Of a stretch of DNA of 35,681 nt, positions 1 to 8,355 are shown one piece after another. Origin of the DNA: Syntrophomonadaceae bacterium. Lineage in GTDB: Bacteria; Bacillota; Syntrophomonadia; Syntrophomonadales; Syntrophothermaceae. The DNA is taken from assembly GCA_012719535.1 (NCBI GenBank), contig JAAYAC010000068.1:1-35681 (forward strand). The letters are read 5' to 3'. The notes below the pieces were generated by a model. It was not told the DNA's origin. It made no database searches and worked only from the letters and a program-made list of their open reading frames with translations. Made by a program: the position numbers and the translations under genes. The first letter of the stretch is position 1; each line of letters opens with the position of its first letter.

Positions 1-1223
1 CCCCCGGCAGTGCGCAACCCACCGGAAAGAACACCGACCTTGCCATAGACGGCAACGGGTATTTTATTCTGGACAGCGGGGGAGAACGGTTTTATACGAG
101 GGCGGGGGCCTTTGATTTCGATGTTCTAGGGAACTACGTGGCCTCGGGCGGCCTCCGGGTAATGGGTTACATGCCGGAGAAGGATCAAAACGGGGCCTGG
201 ATTACGGATGCCACCGGGAAACGCAAGATAGATACTACCAAAGGTATCGTCCCTATAGACATCTCCGCTTTACAGACCACCGAGCCTCAGGCTACCAGCC
301 GGATGAGGTTTGCCGGTAACCTGGACTCTACCCTGCAGCCAGAGTGGTTGTGGGATGATGCTACCAGCGACTTTGTTCTCAACCCGTCTGGAGCGGACTC
401 CAGGATAACATCCAAAGAGTTTTACGACACCTTGGGCAACAAGAGGACGGAATACTTCAAGTTCGAGAAGATAATGGACAGGGATAACGTTACCATCGAC
501 ACTGGTGTTACCATGAACGGCAGCATATGGCGGGTGCGGGTGAGCAGCCAGCCCGATTGCCCGGCGCCTACCAGTGGCACTACCCAGTCCCAGGACTTCT
601 ACCTGTTCTTTGACCAGGAGGGAAAGCTGCTCAGGGCCAAGAATGACAACGGTACCACAGGTGCTGCGCCGTCGGACTGGGCCGAGCCCGCGGTGGATAC
701 CATGACCTTTGCGGCCGGTGACAGTCCCGCCACGCAGAGCATCACTGTCCAGTACACCAATGAAGGTGTACCCTCGACCCAGACCATAACTCTTGATTTC
801 TCCAACCTAACACAGTGGAATGCAACCTTTACCGGCTGGGCGGAGTACCAGGACGGGTACACCAAAGGGGATCTGCGGAGTTTTACGGTGGACCAGAACG
901 GGGTTATCCTAGGGGTTTACTCCAACGGGGTGACCGATGTCCTGGGGCGGGTGGCCCTGGCCACCTTCCAGAACCCTGCCGGCTTGCTGGCCAAAGGGGG
1001 GAACGTCTTCCAGGCCTCCAACAACTCCGGAGATGCCAAGATTGGGGCCCCGGGCGAGGAGGCCATGGGAGTCATCCTGCCCAGCAACCTGGAGATGTCC
1101 AATGTGGACTTGTCGGAAGAGTTTACCGACATGATTGTCACCCAGCGGGGATTTCAGGCCAACTCCAGGATCATCACCGCCTCCGACGAGATGCTGCAGG
1201 AACTGGTTAATCTCAAGCGGTAG
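1..1223 (+). CDS. flgE: Flagellar hook protein FlgE (5' end outside window)
   Basis: Hook protein, exported by the flagellar type III apparatus and polymerised between rod and filament. The frame is open from base 3, so the N-terminus lies left of the window; the GTG at 138 is internal. The first visible residues include TDLAIDGNGYFIL and RAGAFDFDVLGNYV, the conserved region of the FlgE/FlgG/FlgF family. A variable hook D2-type region follows (roughly codons 90-300 of the visible part). The C-terminus reads EEFTDMIVTQRGFQANSRII, the conserved terminal helix that packs in the hook core. The length and the large middle domain fit FlgE better than the rod protein FlgG. flbD follows 15 bases downstream, as in many Firmicute operons. 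I see no frameshift. Confidence 0.93.
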   Translation, partial: PGSAQPTGKNTDLAIDGNGYFILDSGGERFYTRAGAFDFDVLGNYVASGGLRVMGYMPEKDQNGAWITDATGKRKIDTTKGIVPIDISALQTTEPQATSRMRFAGNLDSTLQPEWLWDDATSDFVLNPSGADSRITSKEFYDTLGNKRTEYFKFEKIMDRDNVTIDTGVTMNGSIWRVRVSSQPDCPAPTSGTTQSQDFYLFFDQEGKLLRAKNDNGTTGAAPSDWAEPAVDTMTFAAGDSPATQSITVQYTNEGVPSTQTITLDFSNLTQWNATFTGWAEYQDGYTKGDLRSFTVDQNGVILGVYSNGVTDVLGRVALATFQNPAGLLAKGGNVFQASNNSGDAKIGAPGEEAMGVILPSNLEMSNVDLSEEFTDMIVTQRGFQANSRIITASDEMLQELVNLKR

Positions 1224-1238
1224 TGGGGAGCTGGTGTT

Positions 1239-1433
1239 ATGCTCAAGCTCACCCGTTTTAATGGGGAGAAGATTTTTGTAAACCCGGATCTGGTTGAGTA
1301 CCTGGAGGAAACCCCAGACACCGTGGTGACTTTGACTACCGGGAAAAAGTTCCTGGTACGGGAATCGATAAAGCATATATCCGACCAAATGGTTAAATAC
1401 AAGCGGAGAGTTTTCTCCCAGCGTAAAAAGTGA
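1239..1433 (+). CDS. flbD: FlbD-family flagellar protein
   Basis: Small protein of 64 residues, the usual size of the FlbD/SwrD family that sits next to flgE in Gram-positive flagellar operons. In Bacillus the homologue SwrD promotes swarming by raising flagellar motor power. Visible family features are the start MLKLTRFNGEKIFVNPDLVE, a central TPDTVVTLTTGKKFLVRES segment (typical of a small beta fold) and a basic C-terminus. The ATG at 1239 is preceded by a purine-rich GGGGAG. It lies 15 bases after flgE and is followed by a 91-base gap with a strong inverted repeat before fliL. The family assignment is secure; the molecular role here is inferred from homologues. Confidence 0.87.
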   Translation: MLKLTRFNGEKIFVNPDLVEYLEETPDTVVTLTTGKKFLVRESIKHISDQMVKYKRRVFSQRKK

Positions 1434-1446
1434 CGGTGGAGTGGTA

Positions 1447-1496
1447 GCCGGAAGCCGGGTGTAGCCAGCCTGGATACTGGGCGGCCGGCTTCCGGC
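1447..1496. repeat. Strong inverted repeat between flbD and fliL
   Basis: Perfect 12-base arms at 1447-1458 (GCCGGAAGCCGG) and 1485-1496 (CCGGCTTCCGGC) enclose a 26-base loop, which can form a smaller CCAG/CTGG stem. No T-run follows, so it is not a canonical intrinsic terminator. It may stabilise or help process the mRNA between flbD and fliL. The function is inferred; the repeat is directly visible. Confidence 0.75.
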
Positions 1497-1524
1497 ATCG
1501 ATCTCGTGTGGGGAGGTAGAGGTA

Positions 1525-2001
1525 TTGGCAGAGGAAACCGAGAACAAGGAAAAGAAGACTCGAGCCGTTTTTGACCTGCAGATCATTATTATAGGCCTGG
1601 TGGTTTTCTTGATGTGTATGGGGGGGTCTTACTTCATGCTCAGAAGCCTGCTGGCGCCTTTGCTGCCCCCCGAACAGGCTGAAAAGAGCAAAAAAACTGA
1701 AGCGGTACTGGTAGAGGTAGGGGAATTTACTACCAACATCAATGACGTGTCCGGTACCCGCTTCTTGAAAGCGGAGGTATATCTTGAGGTGGGCGATGAA
1801 GGCACCAAGAAAGAAGTTGAGGCCCTCATGCCGGTGATTAAAGATGAGATATTATCCATCCTTTCTTCGCAGACCGTGGCCGACCTGGATGTGAGAAACC
1901 GGGAGAACCTGCGCGACGAGATCAAGGACCGTCTTTCCAAACGGCTGGGCGGGGACAAAAAGGTGAACGGGGTTTACTTTACCACTTTTATAATCCAGTA
2001 G
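1525..2001 (+). CDS. fliL: Flagellar basal body-associated protein FliL
   Basis: Single-pass membrane protein of 158 residues that associates with the stator around the motor. The start is TTG at 1525, 7 bases after a GGAGGT site at 1512-1517. A short charged N-terminus (residues 1-15) leads into one membrane segment at about residues 20-39. The extracytoplasmic domain carries the family pattern (VEVGEFTTNIND, then FLKAEVYLEVGDE, then LRDEIKDRLSKRL near the end). The stator genes motA and motB, which in many clostridial operons lie between flbD and fliL, are not present here. Confidence 0.9.
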   Translation: MAEETENKEKKTRAVFDLQIIIIGLVVFLMCMGGSYFMLRSLLAPLLPPEQAEKSKKTEAVLVEVGEFTTNINDVSGTRFLKAEVYLEVGDEGTKKEVEALMPVIKDEILSILSSQTVADLDVRNRENLRDEIKDRLSKRLGGDKKVNGVYFTTFIIQ

Positions 2002-2060
2002 TGTCCCATTGGGCCTTACAAATGTAGTCCCGATTTAAGGGCTTATTGGAGGGAGTTCGG

Positions 2061-3053
2061 GTGTCTGAAATACTATCTCAAGAAGAAATCGACGCCTTAT
2101 TGTCGGCCTTGAACAAGGGCGAGATCGATGCCGAGGAGTTGCGACGCGAGCAGAGCAAGAAAAAAGTCCGCGTCTATGACTTCCGCAGGCCCAACAAATT
2201 TTCCAAGGATCAAGTACATACCCTGCAGGTTATTTTCGAGAACTATGCCAGAACGCTGGGAACCTACCTTTCGGCCCAGCTGAGGGCCCCGGTTCAGATC
2301 GAGGTTCTTTCGGTGGAGCAATTAACTTATGACGAGTTCATACGCTCGCTACCGAATCCCAGTATACTTTGCATTTTCTCGATGCTGCCGCTTGAGGGGA
2401 CGGCCCTATTCGAAATCAACCCGAATCTAGGCTTCGTCATACTGGACCGGCTCCTGGGAGGGCCGGGATTGCCCTCCGACCGGATTAGAGCCCTGACCGA
2501 AATTGAAGAAACGGTAATTGAACGTTTTGGACAGAGGATGCTCAGCTACCTGGAGGAACCATGGAGCAGCATCATTCAGATTGAGCCGGTGTTGGACCAT
2601 ATCGAAACCAACCCCCAGTTTACCCAGATCGTTTCCCCCAGCGAGATGGTGGTTATTATTTCACTGGAGTCAAGAATAGGTGACGTTTTAGGCATCATGA
2701 ACATATGTATACCTTTTCTGGTGCTGGAGCCAGTCGTTAACAAGCTGACCGTCCACTACTACTACTCGTCGGCCAATAAGGAAAAGTCGAGCGACCACAT
2801 GCAGGCCATCAAGAGCCGGCTAGAGAACGCGGTCCTGCCGGTTAAGGTAGTGGTGGGCCGGGCGGTCATAACCGTAAGGGAATTGCTGGAGCTATCGGTA
2901 GGTGATGTAATTGCTCTGGAACGAGGGGTCAATGAGGATTTTGAAGTGGTGATCGGGCAAAAGACCAAGTTTCTGGGTGTCCCCGGGATAGTCAGCAACC
3001 GGATGTCGGTGAAAATATCCCGGGTTATGGAAGAGGAGGACGAACATGAATGA
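2061..3053 (+). CDS. fliM: Flagellar motor switch protein FliM
   Basis: C-ring switch component of 330 residues that binds CheY-P and sets the direction of rotation. I chose GTG at 2061 because TGGAGGGAG at 2047-2054 lies 6-7 bases upstream and the product then begins MSEILSQEEIDALL, the standard FliM N-terminal CheY-binding motif; an in-frame TTG at 2046 has no ribosome site. The middle domain (about residues 45-230) shows the CheC-like fold of the family. The C-terminal part (about 250-325, from LPVKVVVGRAVITVRELLEL onward) is the SpoA/FliN-type domain. The end overlaps fliY by 8 bases, implying coupled translation. Confidence 0.95.
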   Translation: MSEILSQEEIDALLSALNKGEIDAEELRREQSKKKVRVYDFRRPNKFSKDQVHTLQVIFENYARTLGTYLSAQLRAPVQIEVLSVEQLTYDEFIRSLPNPSILCIFSMLPLEGTALFEINPNLGFVILDRLLGGPGLPSDRIRALTEIEETVIERFGQRMLSYLEEPWSSIIQIEPVLDHIETNPQFTQIVSPSEMVVIISLESRIGDVLGIMNICIPFLVLEPVVNKLTVHYYYSSANKEKSSDHMQAIKSRLENAVLPVKVVVGRAVITVRELLELSVGDVIALERGVNEDFEVVIGQKTKFLGVPGIVSNRMSVKISRVMEEEDEHE

Positions 3054-4236
3054 CGGTATACTATCTCAAGAGGAAATAGATGCTCTTTTACGAGGTGAGG
3101 GTCTGGCGGCAGAACCCAGGGGTGCTGAAGAAGCTCTGAGTGAAATGGAGAAAGACGTTCTGGGGGAGATCGGCAACATTTCCATGGGGACCGCGGCGAC
3201 TACGCTCTCAACGCTGTTGAGGCACCGGGTCAGTATTACTACTCCCAAGGTGAAAGTAACCACCCGCAGCCAGTTACAGACCGAGTATCCGCTGCCGTAC
3301 CTGCTGATTGAAGTGGAGTATACCCACGGCATAAACGGAAGCAACCTCCTGGTGATAAAAAAACATGACGCCGCCATCATTGCCGACCTGATGATGGGCG
3401 GTGGCGGAGTAGATGTCAGCCCCGACCTCAACGAACTGCAGTTGAGTGCGGTTAGCGAGGCTATGAACCAGATGATGGGTTCATCTACGACCAGCCTGTC
3501 GTCCATGTTTGACCGGCGCATCGATATAGCGCCTCCCCGTATGACGGTAGTGGATTTCGGCAAGCAGGAGTTCGAGGCCGCTCTAGGCGTGGGATACAAC
3601 CAGATGGTGCAAATTCTTTTTAAAATGGAGATTGAAGGCTTACTGGACAGCGAGATTATGCAGATAATGCCGGTCGATTCCGCCAAAAGCATGGTAGCCA
3701 ATCTGATGGGCGGGGTGCCGGAAGCCGGCGATTCGTTTGTCGCACAACCGGAACCCCAGGTCGGTCCGCCGGCAGTAGAGGTGCCGCAGGCTGGTTTCTC
3801 CATACCGGAGGAGCCCCCCCGGCAGGCTCCGGCGATGCCGCCGCCCCCAATGATGGATAACCAGTGGTCGGGACAGGCGGGTGCATACAGCGCAGGTCCC
3901 GCGATGAAGAAAGGACAGGTCACGGTTCAACCGGTCCAATTTGCACCGCTGGCACCGGAACCGGGATTCAGCGAACCGCAGAATATCGGCCTTATCCTGG
4001 ATGTTCCCCTGGATATCTCGGTCGAACTAGGTAAAACCAGGAAGACCATTAAAGAAATCTTGGAACTAGGACCTGGCTCGATAATCCAACTGGAGAAGAT
4101 GGCAGGTGAGCCGGTCGATTTACTGGTTAATGGCAAACTTATCGCCAAGGGAGAGGTGGTAGTGATAGACGAGAACTATGGTATCAGGGTGACTGCAATC
4201 ATAAGTCCTATGGATAGAATGAGCAAACTGCAATAA
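3046..4236 (+). CDS. fliY: Flagellar switch phosphatase FliY (CheC-like plus FliN domain)
   Basis: C-ring protein of 396 residues that combines a CheC-like CheY-P phosphatase with a FliN domain, typical of Bacillus and Clostridia. Domains in order: an N-terminal DGILSQEEIDALL CheY-binding motif (residues 3-15), a CheC/CheX fold with phosphatase-type helices containing EMEKDVLGEIGNISMG and LSAVSEAMNQMMG, a proline- and glutamine-rich linker (about 235-305), and a C-terminal SpoA/FliN domain that includes LDVPLDISVELGKTRKTIKE. The ATG at 3046 follows AGAGGAGGA. It overlaps fliM by 8 bases. Together with CheC downstream it gives this system two CheY-P phosphatases. Confidence 0.94.
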   Translation: MNDGILSQEEIDALLRGEGLAAEPRGAEEALSEMEKDVLGEIGNISMGTAATTLSTLLRHRVSITTPKVKVTTRSQLQTEYPLPYLLIEVEYTHGINGSNLLVIKKHDAAIIADLMMGGGGVDVSPDLNELQLSAVSEAMNQMMGSSTTSLSSMFDRRIDIAPPRMTVVDFGKQEFEAALGVGYNQMVQILFKMEIEGLLDSEIMQIMPVDSAKSMVANLMGGVPEAGDSFVAQPEPQVGPPAVEVPQAGFSIPEEPPRQAPAMPPPPMMDNQWSGQAGAYSAGPAMKKGQVTVQPVQFAPLAPEPGFSEPQNIGLILDVPLDISVELGKTRKTIKEILELGPGSIIQLEKMAGEPVDLLVNGKLIAKGEVVVIDENYGIRVTAIISPMDRMSKLQ

Positions 4237-4253
4237 CTTGGGGGAGGTAGATT

Positions 4254-4616
4254 ATGGGAAAGACCGTCCTGGTAGTTGATGATGCTGCGTTTATGCGAAT
4301 GATGATAAAGGATATCTTAACCAAGAACGGGTATACAGTGGTGGCGGAAGCAGAAAACGGGTTAATGGCGATAGAAAAATTCAGAGAGTTCAAACCCGAC
4401 CTGGTTACCATGGATATAACCATGCCCGAGATGGATGGCATCACCGCGGTCAAGGAAATAAAGAAGATGGAACCTGACGCCAAGATAATCATGTGTAGCG
4501 CCATGGGGCAGCAAGCTATGGTCATCGACGCCATTCAGGCGGGGGCCCGGGACTTTGTGGTTAAGCCTTTTCAACCGGAGCGAGTTATCGAGGCGGTAAC
4601 CAAGGCCATTGGGTAG
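4254..4616 (+). CDS. cheY: Chemotaxis response regulator CheY
   Basis: Single-domain receiver of 120 residues that carries the phosphoryl signal from CheA to FliM/FliY. The acidic pocket is D9-D10, the phospho-acceptor is D54 (in VTMDITMPEMDG), the switch residue is S82 (CSAMG), and the conserved lysine is K104 (FVVKPF). No output domain follows. The ATG at 4254 has GGGGAGGT 7 bases upstream. Its place between fliY and fliO matches the Bacillus fla/che order, which supports the motor-directed CheY rather than an unrelated receiver. Confidence 0.95.
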   Translation: MGKTVLVVDDAAFMRMMIKDILTKNGYTVVAEAENGLMAIEKFREFKPDLVTMDITMPEMDGITAVKEIKKMEPDAKIIMCSAMGQQAMVIDAIQAGARDFVVKPFQPERVIEAVTKAIG

Positions 4617-4628
4617 GTGGGAGTGAGT

Positions 4629-5261
4629 GTGTTGTACACCCTGCGCCGCAAATACCGCTACATACTGGTCTTGACCCTCCTATTGGTGCTGGCGATCAAC
4701 GCGTTGGCCATGGCAGCCGACAGTGAACGACAGCGACTGAACCTGAACTATGATGATCCCCAGATGCAGGAAGGTCCGAGCATGGCCGGATTGCTGCTGC
4801 GGCTGGTGCTCAGCCTGGTGTTCATTATTGGGTTGGCCTGGATAACCATTCAGGTTTTTGGCCGGCAGGTGGCGCGCAAGTTTCAGGGGCAATGGCTTCA
4901 GGTATTGGATGAAGTGATACTCGGCCAGAACCGGGGGATTATTCTGTGCGAGATTGGCGGGAAGGTTTATGCTCTCGGGGTGACCGATCACCAGATTAGC
5001 GCTCTATTCGAGGTAGAGGATGAAAAGCTGATTGAAGACATGCTTAAGAAGGGGTACCAGGACCGGGGAGGTCCGCCGGCGACGGGAGTGGCGGCGATAT
5101 GGGAACGAGTCAGCGGGGTTGTACCGGTAAGACGGCATACCAAACCGGGGCGACATTTCCACAGCCTTATGCGAGAACAGGTCAGCAAACTGGAGGACCT
5201 TGCGTTCCGCCAGAAGACCAACTCCAGTATCAAGCGGGAAAGAAGCGAGGACAATGAGTAA
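4629..5261 (+). CDS. fliO: Flagellar export protein FliO (FliZ family)
   Basis: Membrane protein of about 210 residues that helps assemble the FliP ring of the export gate. A basic start is followed by a signal-like hydrophobic stretch (about residues 9-27, ending ALAMAA). After a short outside segment comes a second hydrophobic helix (about 55-75) with LVLSLVFIIGLAWITIQVFG, then the FliO cytoplasmic domain (VLDEVILGQNRGIILCEIGG, followed by KVYALGVTDH). Several GTG codons are in frame; I prefer 4629 because AGGTGGGAG at 4615-4623 is well spaced for it, but 4617 and 4623 are possible. The C-terminal tail is long and basic. It overlaps fliP by 8 bases. Confidence 0.85.
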   Translation: MLYTLRRKYRYILVLTLLLVLAINALAMAADSERQRLNLNYDDPQMQEGPSMAGLLLRLVLSLVFIIGLAWITIQVFGRQVARKFQGQWLQVLDEVILGQNRGIILCEIGGKVYALGVTDHQISALFEVEDEKLIEDMLKKGYQDRGGPPATGVAAIWERVSGVVPVRRHTKPGRHFHSLMREQVSKLEDLAFRQKTNSSIKRERSEDNE

Positions 5262-6030
5262 ACGGACAAGGATATTCTGCTTGGCTTTGGGGGTAGTAGT
5301 AATACTGGGCATGGCCGGATTGTACGCACCCCGCGTTCTGGCGCAACCTCTGCAAATTCCGGAGGTTAATTTACAGATCGGTGGACAGGCTGAGGGCCCG
5401 GAAGGGGTATCCCAGGCCCTGCAGATTCTGGCGCTGCTTACGGTACTGTCTCTGGCTCCGGCCATACTGATAATGGTCACCTCCTTTACGCGTATCATTG
5501 TTGTTTTGGCTTTTGTTAGGAGTGCGCTGGCGACCCAGCAAATGCCGCCCAATCAGGTGCTGGTAGGCCTGGCCCTATTCCTGACCTTCTTCGTCATGGC
5601 TCCCACGTGGCGGGACATTAACCGCGAGGCCCTGCAGCCGTACCTGCAGGGTAAGATTACCCAGGAACAGGCCTTTACCAGGGGTATGGCCCCTTTAAGG
5701 AGCTTTATGTTCAAACAGACTCGGGAAAAGGACCTGGCCCTCTTCGTCAAGATGGCAGATCTCAAACGGCCCCGAACCCGCGCTGATGTTCCGAATTATG
5801 TTCTCATCCCCTCTTTCGTCATCAGCGAGCTAAAGACCGCCTTTCAGATAGGGTTCGTCATCTTTGTCCCGTTTCTGGTGATTGACATGGTAGTTTCCAG
5901 TGCGCTGATGTCCATGGGGATGCTCATGTTACCCCCCATGATGATTTCCTTGCCGTTTAAGATACTGCTTTTTGTTTTGGTGGACGGCTGGAACCTGGTG
6001 GTCCGTTCCCTGATAATGAGTTTCGGGTAG
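5254..6030 (+). CDS. fliP: Flagellar export gate protein FliP
   Basis: Core channel protein of the flagellar type III export gate, 258 residues. The ATG at 5254 (MSKRTRIFC) is preceded by AAGCGAGGA and starts a cleavable signal peptide ending near VLAQ, as usual for FliP. The mature part shows the family patterns LTVLSLAPAILIMVTSFTRI and RSALATQQMPPNQVLVGLAL, then MAPLRSFMFKQTREKDLALF. The C-terminal membrane hairpin contains FQIGFVIFVPFLVIDMVVSS and MGMLMLPPMMISLPFKILLF. The start overlaps the end of fliO and the stop is 10 bases before fliQ, so fliO-P-Q are translationally linked. Confidence 0.96.
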   Translation: MSKRTRIFCLALGVVVILGMAGLYAPRVLAQPLQIPEVNLQIGGQAEGPEGVSQALQILALLTVLSLAPAILIMVTSFTRIIVVLAFVRSALATQQMPPNQVLVGLALFLTFFVMAPTWRDINREALQPYLQGKITQEQAFTRGMAPLRSFMFKQTREKDLALFVKMADLKRPRTRADVPNYVLIPSFVISELKTAFQIGFVIFVPFLVIDMVVSSALMSMGMLMLPPMMISLPFKILLFVLVDGWNLVVRSLIMSFG

Positions 6031-6040
6031 GTGGTTGGCC

Positions 6041-6316
6041 GTGTTTGAGGATGCAGTACTGGGAATTGCCAAGGAAGCCATGTTTGCCGTGTTGCTGGTT
6101 TCAGCCCCGATTCTGGCGGGAAGCCTGCTTATAGGTGTATTTATCAGCATTCTGCAGGCCACCACGCAGATTCAGGAACAAACCCTTACCTTTGTACCCA
6201 AAATAGTAGTGGTTTTGGTAGTGGTAATTATCTTTGGCCCCTGGATGCTGGATATACTGATTACATTTACCAACAACTTGCTGATAAATATACCTCACCT
6301 GATTACTTTCCGGTGA
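6041..6316 (+). CDS. fliQ: Flagellar export gate protein FliQ
   Basis: Small two-helix protein of 91 residues that packs in several copies around FliP/FliR in the export gate. Two hydrophobic helices are visible (about residues 13-38 and 52-78), with the family stretch LLVSAPILAGSLLIG, then QATTQIQEQTLTFVPKI. I prefer GTG at 6041 (MFEDAVLGIAKEA), since AGGTGG at 6029-6034 lies 6 bases upstream; an in-frame TTG at 6035 would be too close to that site. It sits between fliP and fliR as in nearly all flagellar operons. Confidence 0.93.
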   Translation: MFEDAVLGIAKEAMFAVLLVSAPILAGSLLIGVFISILQATTQIQEQTLTFVPKIVVVLVVVIIFGPWMLDILITFTNNLLINIPHLITFR

Positions 6317-6331
6317 TAAGGAAGTAGTTAT

Positions 6332-7096
6332 ATGCCATTCAGTTTAGATGGGTTTCTACTAGTTTTTGGACGGGTGTCGGGGTTGTTTCTCTCTGCCCCC
6401 GTATACAGTAGCCGCCAGATTCCGGTGCAGCTCAGGGTGTTGTTCGCGCTCTTGCTGGCGGCGGTAATGGCGTCAACTGGTGTACCGCGTTATGAGATAA
6501 ATATCAGTAATACCGGCCTGTTTCTGCTGGCCTTGCTGCAGGAGATGCTCACCGGATATGCGCTGGGTTTGGTGGCGTATATGGTTTTCGCCGGCATCCA
6601 GCTGGCCGGACAGCTAATGGACATGCAAATGGGGTTTGGCATAGTCAATGTGGTTGATCCCCAGTCAGGTATCCAAGTCCCGCTGATAGGCAACTTCAAC
6701 TACCTGCTGGCGCTGCTGGTTTTTCTAGGCATTAACGGGCATCACCTGCTGTTGCTGGCACTTCATCAGAGTTACCAGTTCGTACCGGTGCTGGGGGTGA
6801 GTTTTGTTCCCGGTTTTACCCGCTTTGTCGTTGAACTCGGTGCCTACATGTTTGTGGTGGGACTGAAAATTGCCGCTCCGGTGGTCGCGGCACTTTTCGT
6901 AGCCGACGTTGCTCTGGGCTTCATGGCCCGAACCGTTCCGCAGATGAATGTTTTTCTGGTCGGTATTCCGCTTAAGATACTGGGCGGCATTTTGATGTTG
7001 CTGGTGTTCTTGCCAGTATATATCTGGTTCTTGCAGGTATTGTTTGCCAGGTTTTTCGGGTATCTGGATCAAGCTGTGAGTGTACTTGCCGGATGA
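6332..7096 (+). CDS. fliR: Flagellar export gate protein FliR
   Basis: Integral membrane protein of 254 residues that completes the FliP5-Q4-R1 gate. About six hydrophobic segments can be seen. The most typical family stretch is GYALGLVAYMVFAGIQLAGQ, followed by LMDMQMGFGIVNVVDPQSG. Near the C-terminus MARTVPQMNVFLVGIPLKIL is also highly conserved. The ATG at 6332 lies 15 bases after fliQ. The final codons overlap the flhB start (ATGA), which links production of the two partners; FliR and FlhB are even fused in some clostridia, but here they are separate. Confidence 0.94.
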   Translation: MPFSLDGFLLVFGRVSGLFLSAPVYSSRQIPVQLRVLFALLLAAVMASTGVPRYEINISNTGLFLLALLQEMLTGYALGLVAYMVFAGIQLAGQLMDMQMGFGIVNVVDPQSGIQVPLIGNFNYLLALLVFLGINGHHLLLLALHQSYQFVPVLGVSFVPGFTRFVVELGAYMFVVGLKIAAPVVAALFVADVALGFMARTVPQMNVFLVGIPLKILGGILMLLVFLPVYIWFLQVLFARFFGYLDQAVSVLAG

Positions 7097-8214
7097 GGTG
7101 GCGTGGATTGGACGAACCTATCCTGTTTCCGTTCGATTTGCAGTTGTTTGCTGAGGGAGGGGAAAAAACCGAAAAGGCTACACCCAGGCGCAGGCAAGAA
7201 GCTCGGAAGAAAGGCCAGGTGTTTAAGAGTGTAGACCTTAATTCGGCAGTCATCCTGCTGGTCGGTTTTACGGTGCTGTATTTCACCACGCCCAGCATGG
7301 TTCACTATATGCAGGAGTTTATGGTCCGCTACTTCATTGACCGGGCGCTCCAGGACTTCACCCCTGCCTTTGTTCATGAAATGCTGCTGGATGCGGTTTG
7401 GGTCATGGTTAAAGTGTGCCTTCCCGTTCTGGGGGCGGTAGTTGTAGCTGGTCTGGCGGTTACTCTACTTCAGGTCGGCTTTGTCTTTTCGGGGGAGCCG
7501 CTGGCTATGAAACTGGAGAGGCTCAATCCAGTAGAGGGTTTCCAACGAATATTCTCCAAACGGGCTCTGGCAGAGTTCTGCAAGTCCTTATTGAAGATTA
7601 CCCTGGTGGGGTATGTTGTTTACACGGTCATGGTCAAGTACCTGGACCTTTTTCCCCGCTTCACGGACATGGCACCGGTAGCCATGTTGCACGCAGTTGG
7701 GCAAATCATTTTTGAGATGGCGGTGAAAACGGGGATCGTACTGCTTATTATCGGTATTCTCGATTACCTTTACCAGTGGTGGGAGCACGAGAAAGCCCTG
7801 CGGATGAGTAAGGAGGAAGTCAAACAGGAGTACAAGCAGACTGAGGGGGATCCGCAGATCCGAAGCAGGCAGAGACAAAAGCAGCGGGAGATGGCGATGC
7901 GCCGGATGATGGCGGAAGTGCCGAAAGCGGATGTCGTGATTACCAACCCTACCCATTTCGCGGTAGTGTTGAAATATGATGCAGACAAGATGTCTGCTCC
8001 GGTGGTGGTAGCCAAGGGCCAGGATTTTCTGGCTTTGCGCATCAAGTCGGTAGCCATGGAGAACAGTGTAGCTATTGTGGAAAATCCTCCCCTGGCGCAA
8101 AGCCTTTATTACTCCACCGAAATAGGGGATATGGTTCCGGAGAGCTTGTACCAGGCCGTGGCCGAGGTCTTGGCCTTTGTCTACCGCCAGAAGCAAAAAG
8201 CCATACATCGATAG
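7093..8214 (+). CDS. flhB: Flagellar export specificity switch FlhB
   Basis: Export-gate protein of 373 residues that switches substrate specificity from rod/hook to filament. A short N-terminal extension precedes the standard start region (GGEKTEKATPRRRQEARKKG, residues 22-41). Four membrane segments follow (about 48-250). A basic cytoplasmic linker leads to the autocleavage site NPTH with N285, the catalytic asparagine. The C-terminal domain includes VPESLYQAVAEVLAFVYR. The ATG at 7093 overlaps the fliR stop by 4 bases. Downstream, instead of coupling directly to flhA, the gene is followed by 171 bases carrying two palindromic repeat units. Confidence 0.95.
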   Translation: MRWRGLDEPILFPFDLQLFAEGGEKTEKATPRRRQEARKKGQVFKSVDLNSAVILLVGFTVLYFTTPSMVHYMQEFMVRYFIDRALQDFTPAFVHEMLLDAVWVMVKVCLPVLGAVVVAGLAVTLLQVGFVFSGEPLAMKLERLNPVEGFQRIFSKRALAEFCKSLLKITLVGYVVYTVMVKYLDLFPRFTDMAPVAMLHAVGQIIFEMAVKTGIVLLIIGILDYLYQWWEHEKALRMSKEEVKQEYKQTEGDPQIRSRQRQKQREMAMRRMMAEVPKADVVITNPTHFAVVLKYDADKMSAPVVVAKGQDFLALRIKSVAMENSVAIVENPPLAQSLYYSTEIGDMVPESLYQAVAEVLAFVYRQKQKAIHR

Positions 8215-8229
8215 AAGTAGGATCTATCT

Positions 8230-8280
8230 GGGGTCTGGCAACGAGCCGCAGCGAAGCGGAGGCGAGCCGTGCCTGACCCC
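8230..8280. repeat. REP-like palindromic unit 1
   Basis: The 51-base unit has inverted ends GGGGTCTGGCA (8230-8240) and TGCCTGACCCC (8270-8280), which pair over 11 bases with one T-T mismatch. The core holds CGAGCCG twice (direct) and a small CCGC/GCGG hairpin. A 51-base stretch (8227-8277) recurs 78 bases downstream with one difference. This resembles bacterial REP elements mobilised by RAYT transposases, but no transposase gene lies in the window. Confidence 0.8.
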
Positions 8281-8304
8281 GAACGCAACAAGTGAAAGAA
8301 TACT

Positions 8305-8355
8305 TCTGGGGTCTGGCAACGAGCCGCAGCGAAGCAGAGGCGAGCCGTGCCTGAC
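8305..8355. repeat. REP-like palindromic unit 2
   Basis: Second copy of the unit found at 8227-8277, in the same orientation and exactly 78 bases downstream, with a single G-to-A change visible in the core (GAAGCGG becomes GAAGCAG). Its right end is eroded: TGCCTGAC is followed by GCAA instead of CCC. The bases after each copy are also related (GCAACAAGTGAAAG and GCAACCAGTCGAAAG), so the duplicated unit was probably near 78 bases. It ends only 17 bases before the flhA ribosome-binding site. Confidence 0.8.

Noticed and set aside
3066-3923. Long open frame on the minus strand opposite fliY
   Set aside because: It lies fully inside a clear fliY gene, has no ribosome site and its product shows no family pattern; GC-rich codon use keeps the opposite strand open.
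8227-8355. CRISPR-like pair of repeats
   Set aside because: Only two units, the repeats are palindromic 51-base elements rather than 25-37 base repeats with regular unique spacers, and no cas genes are near.
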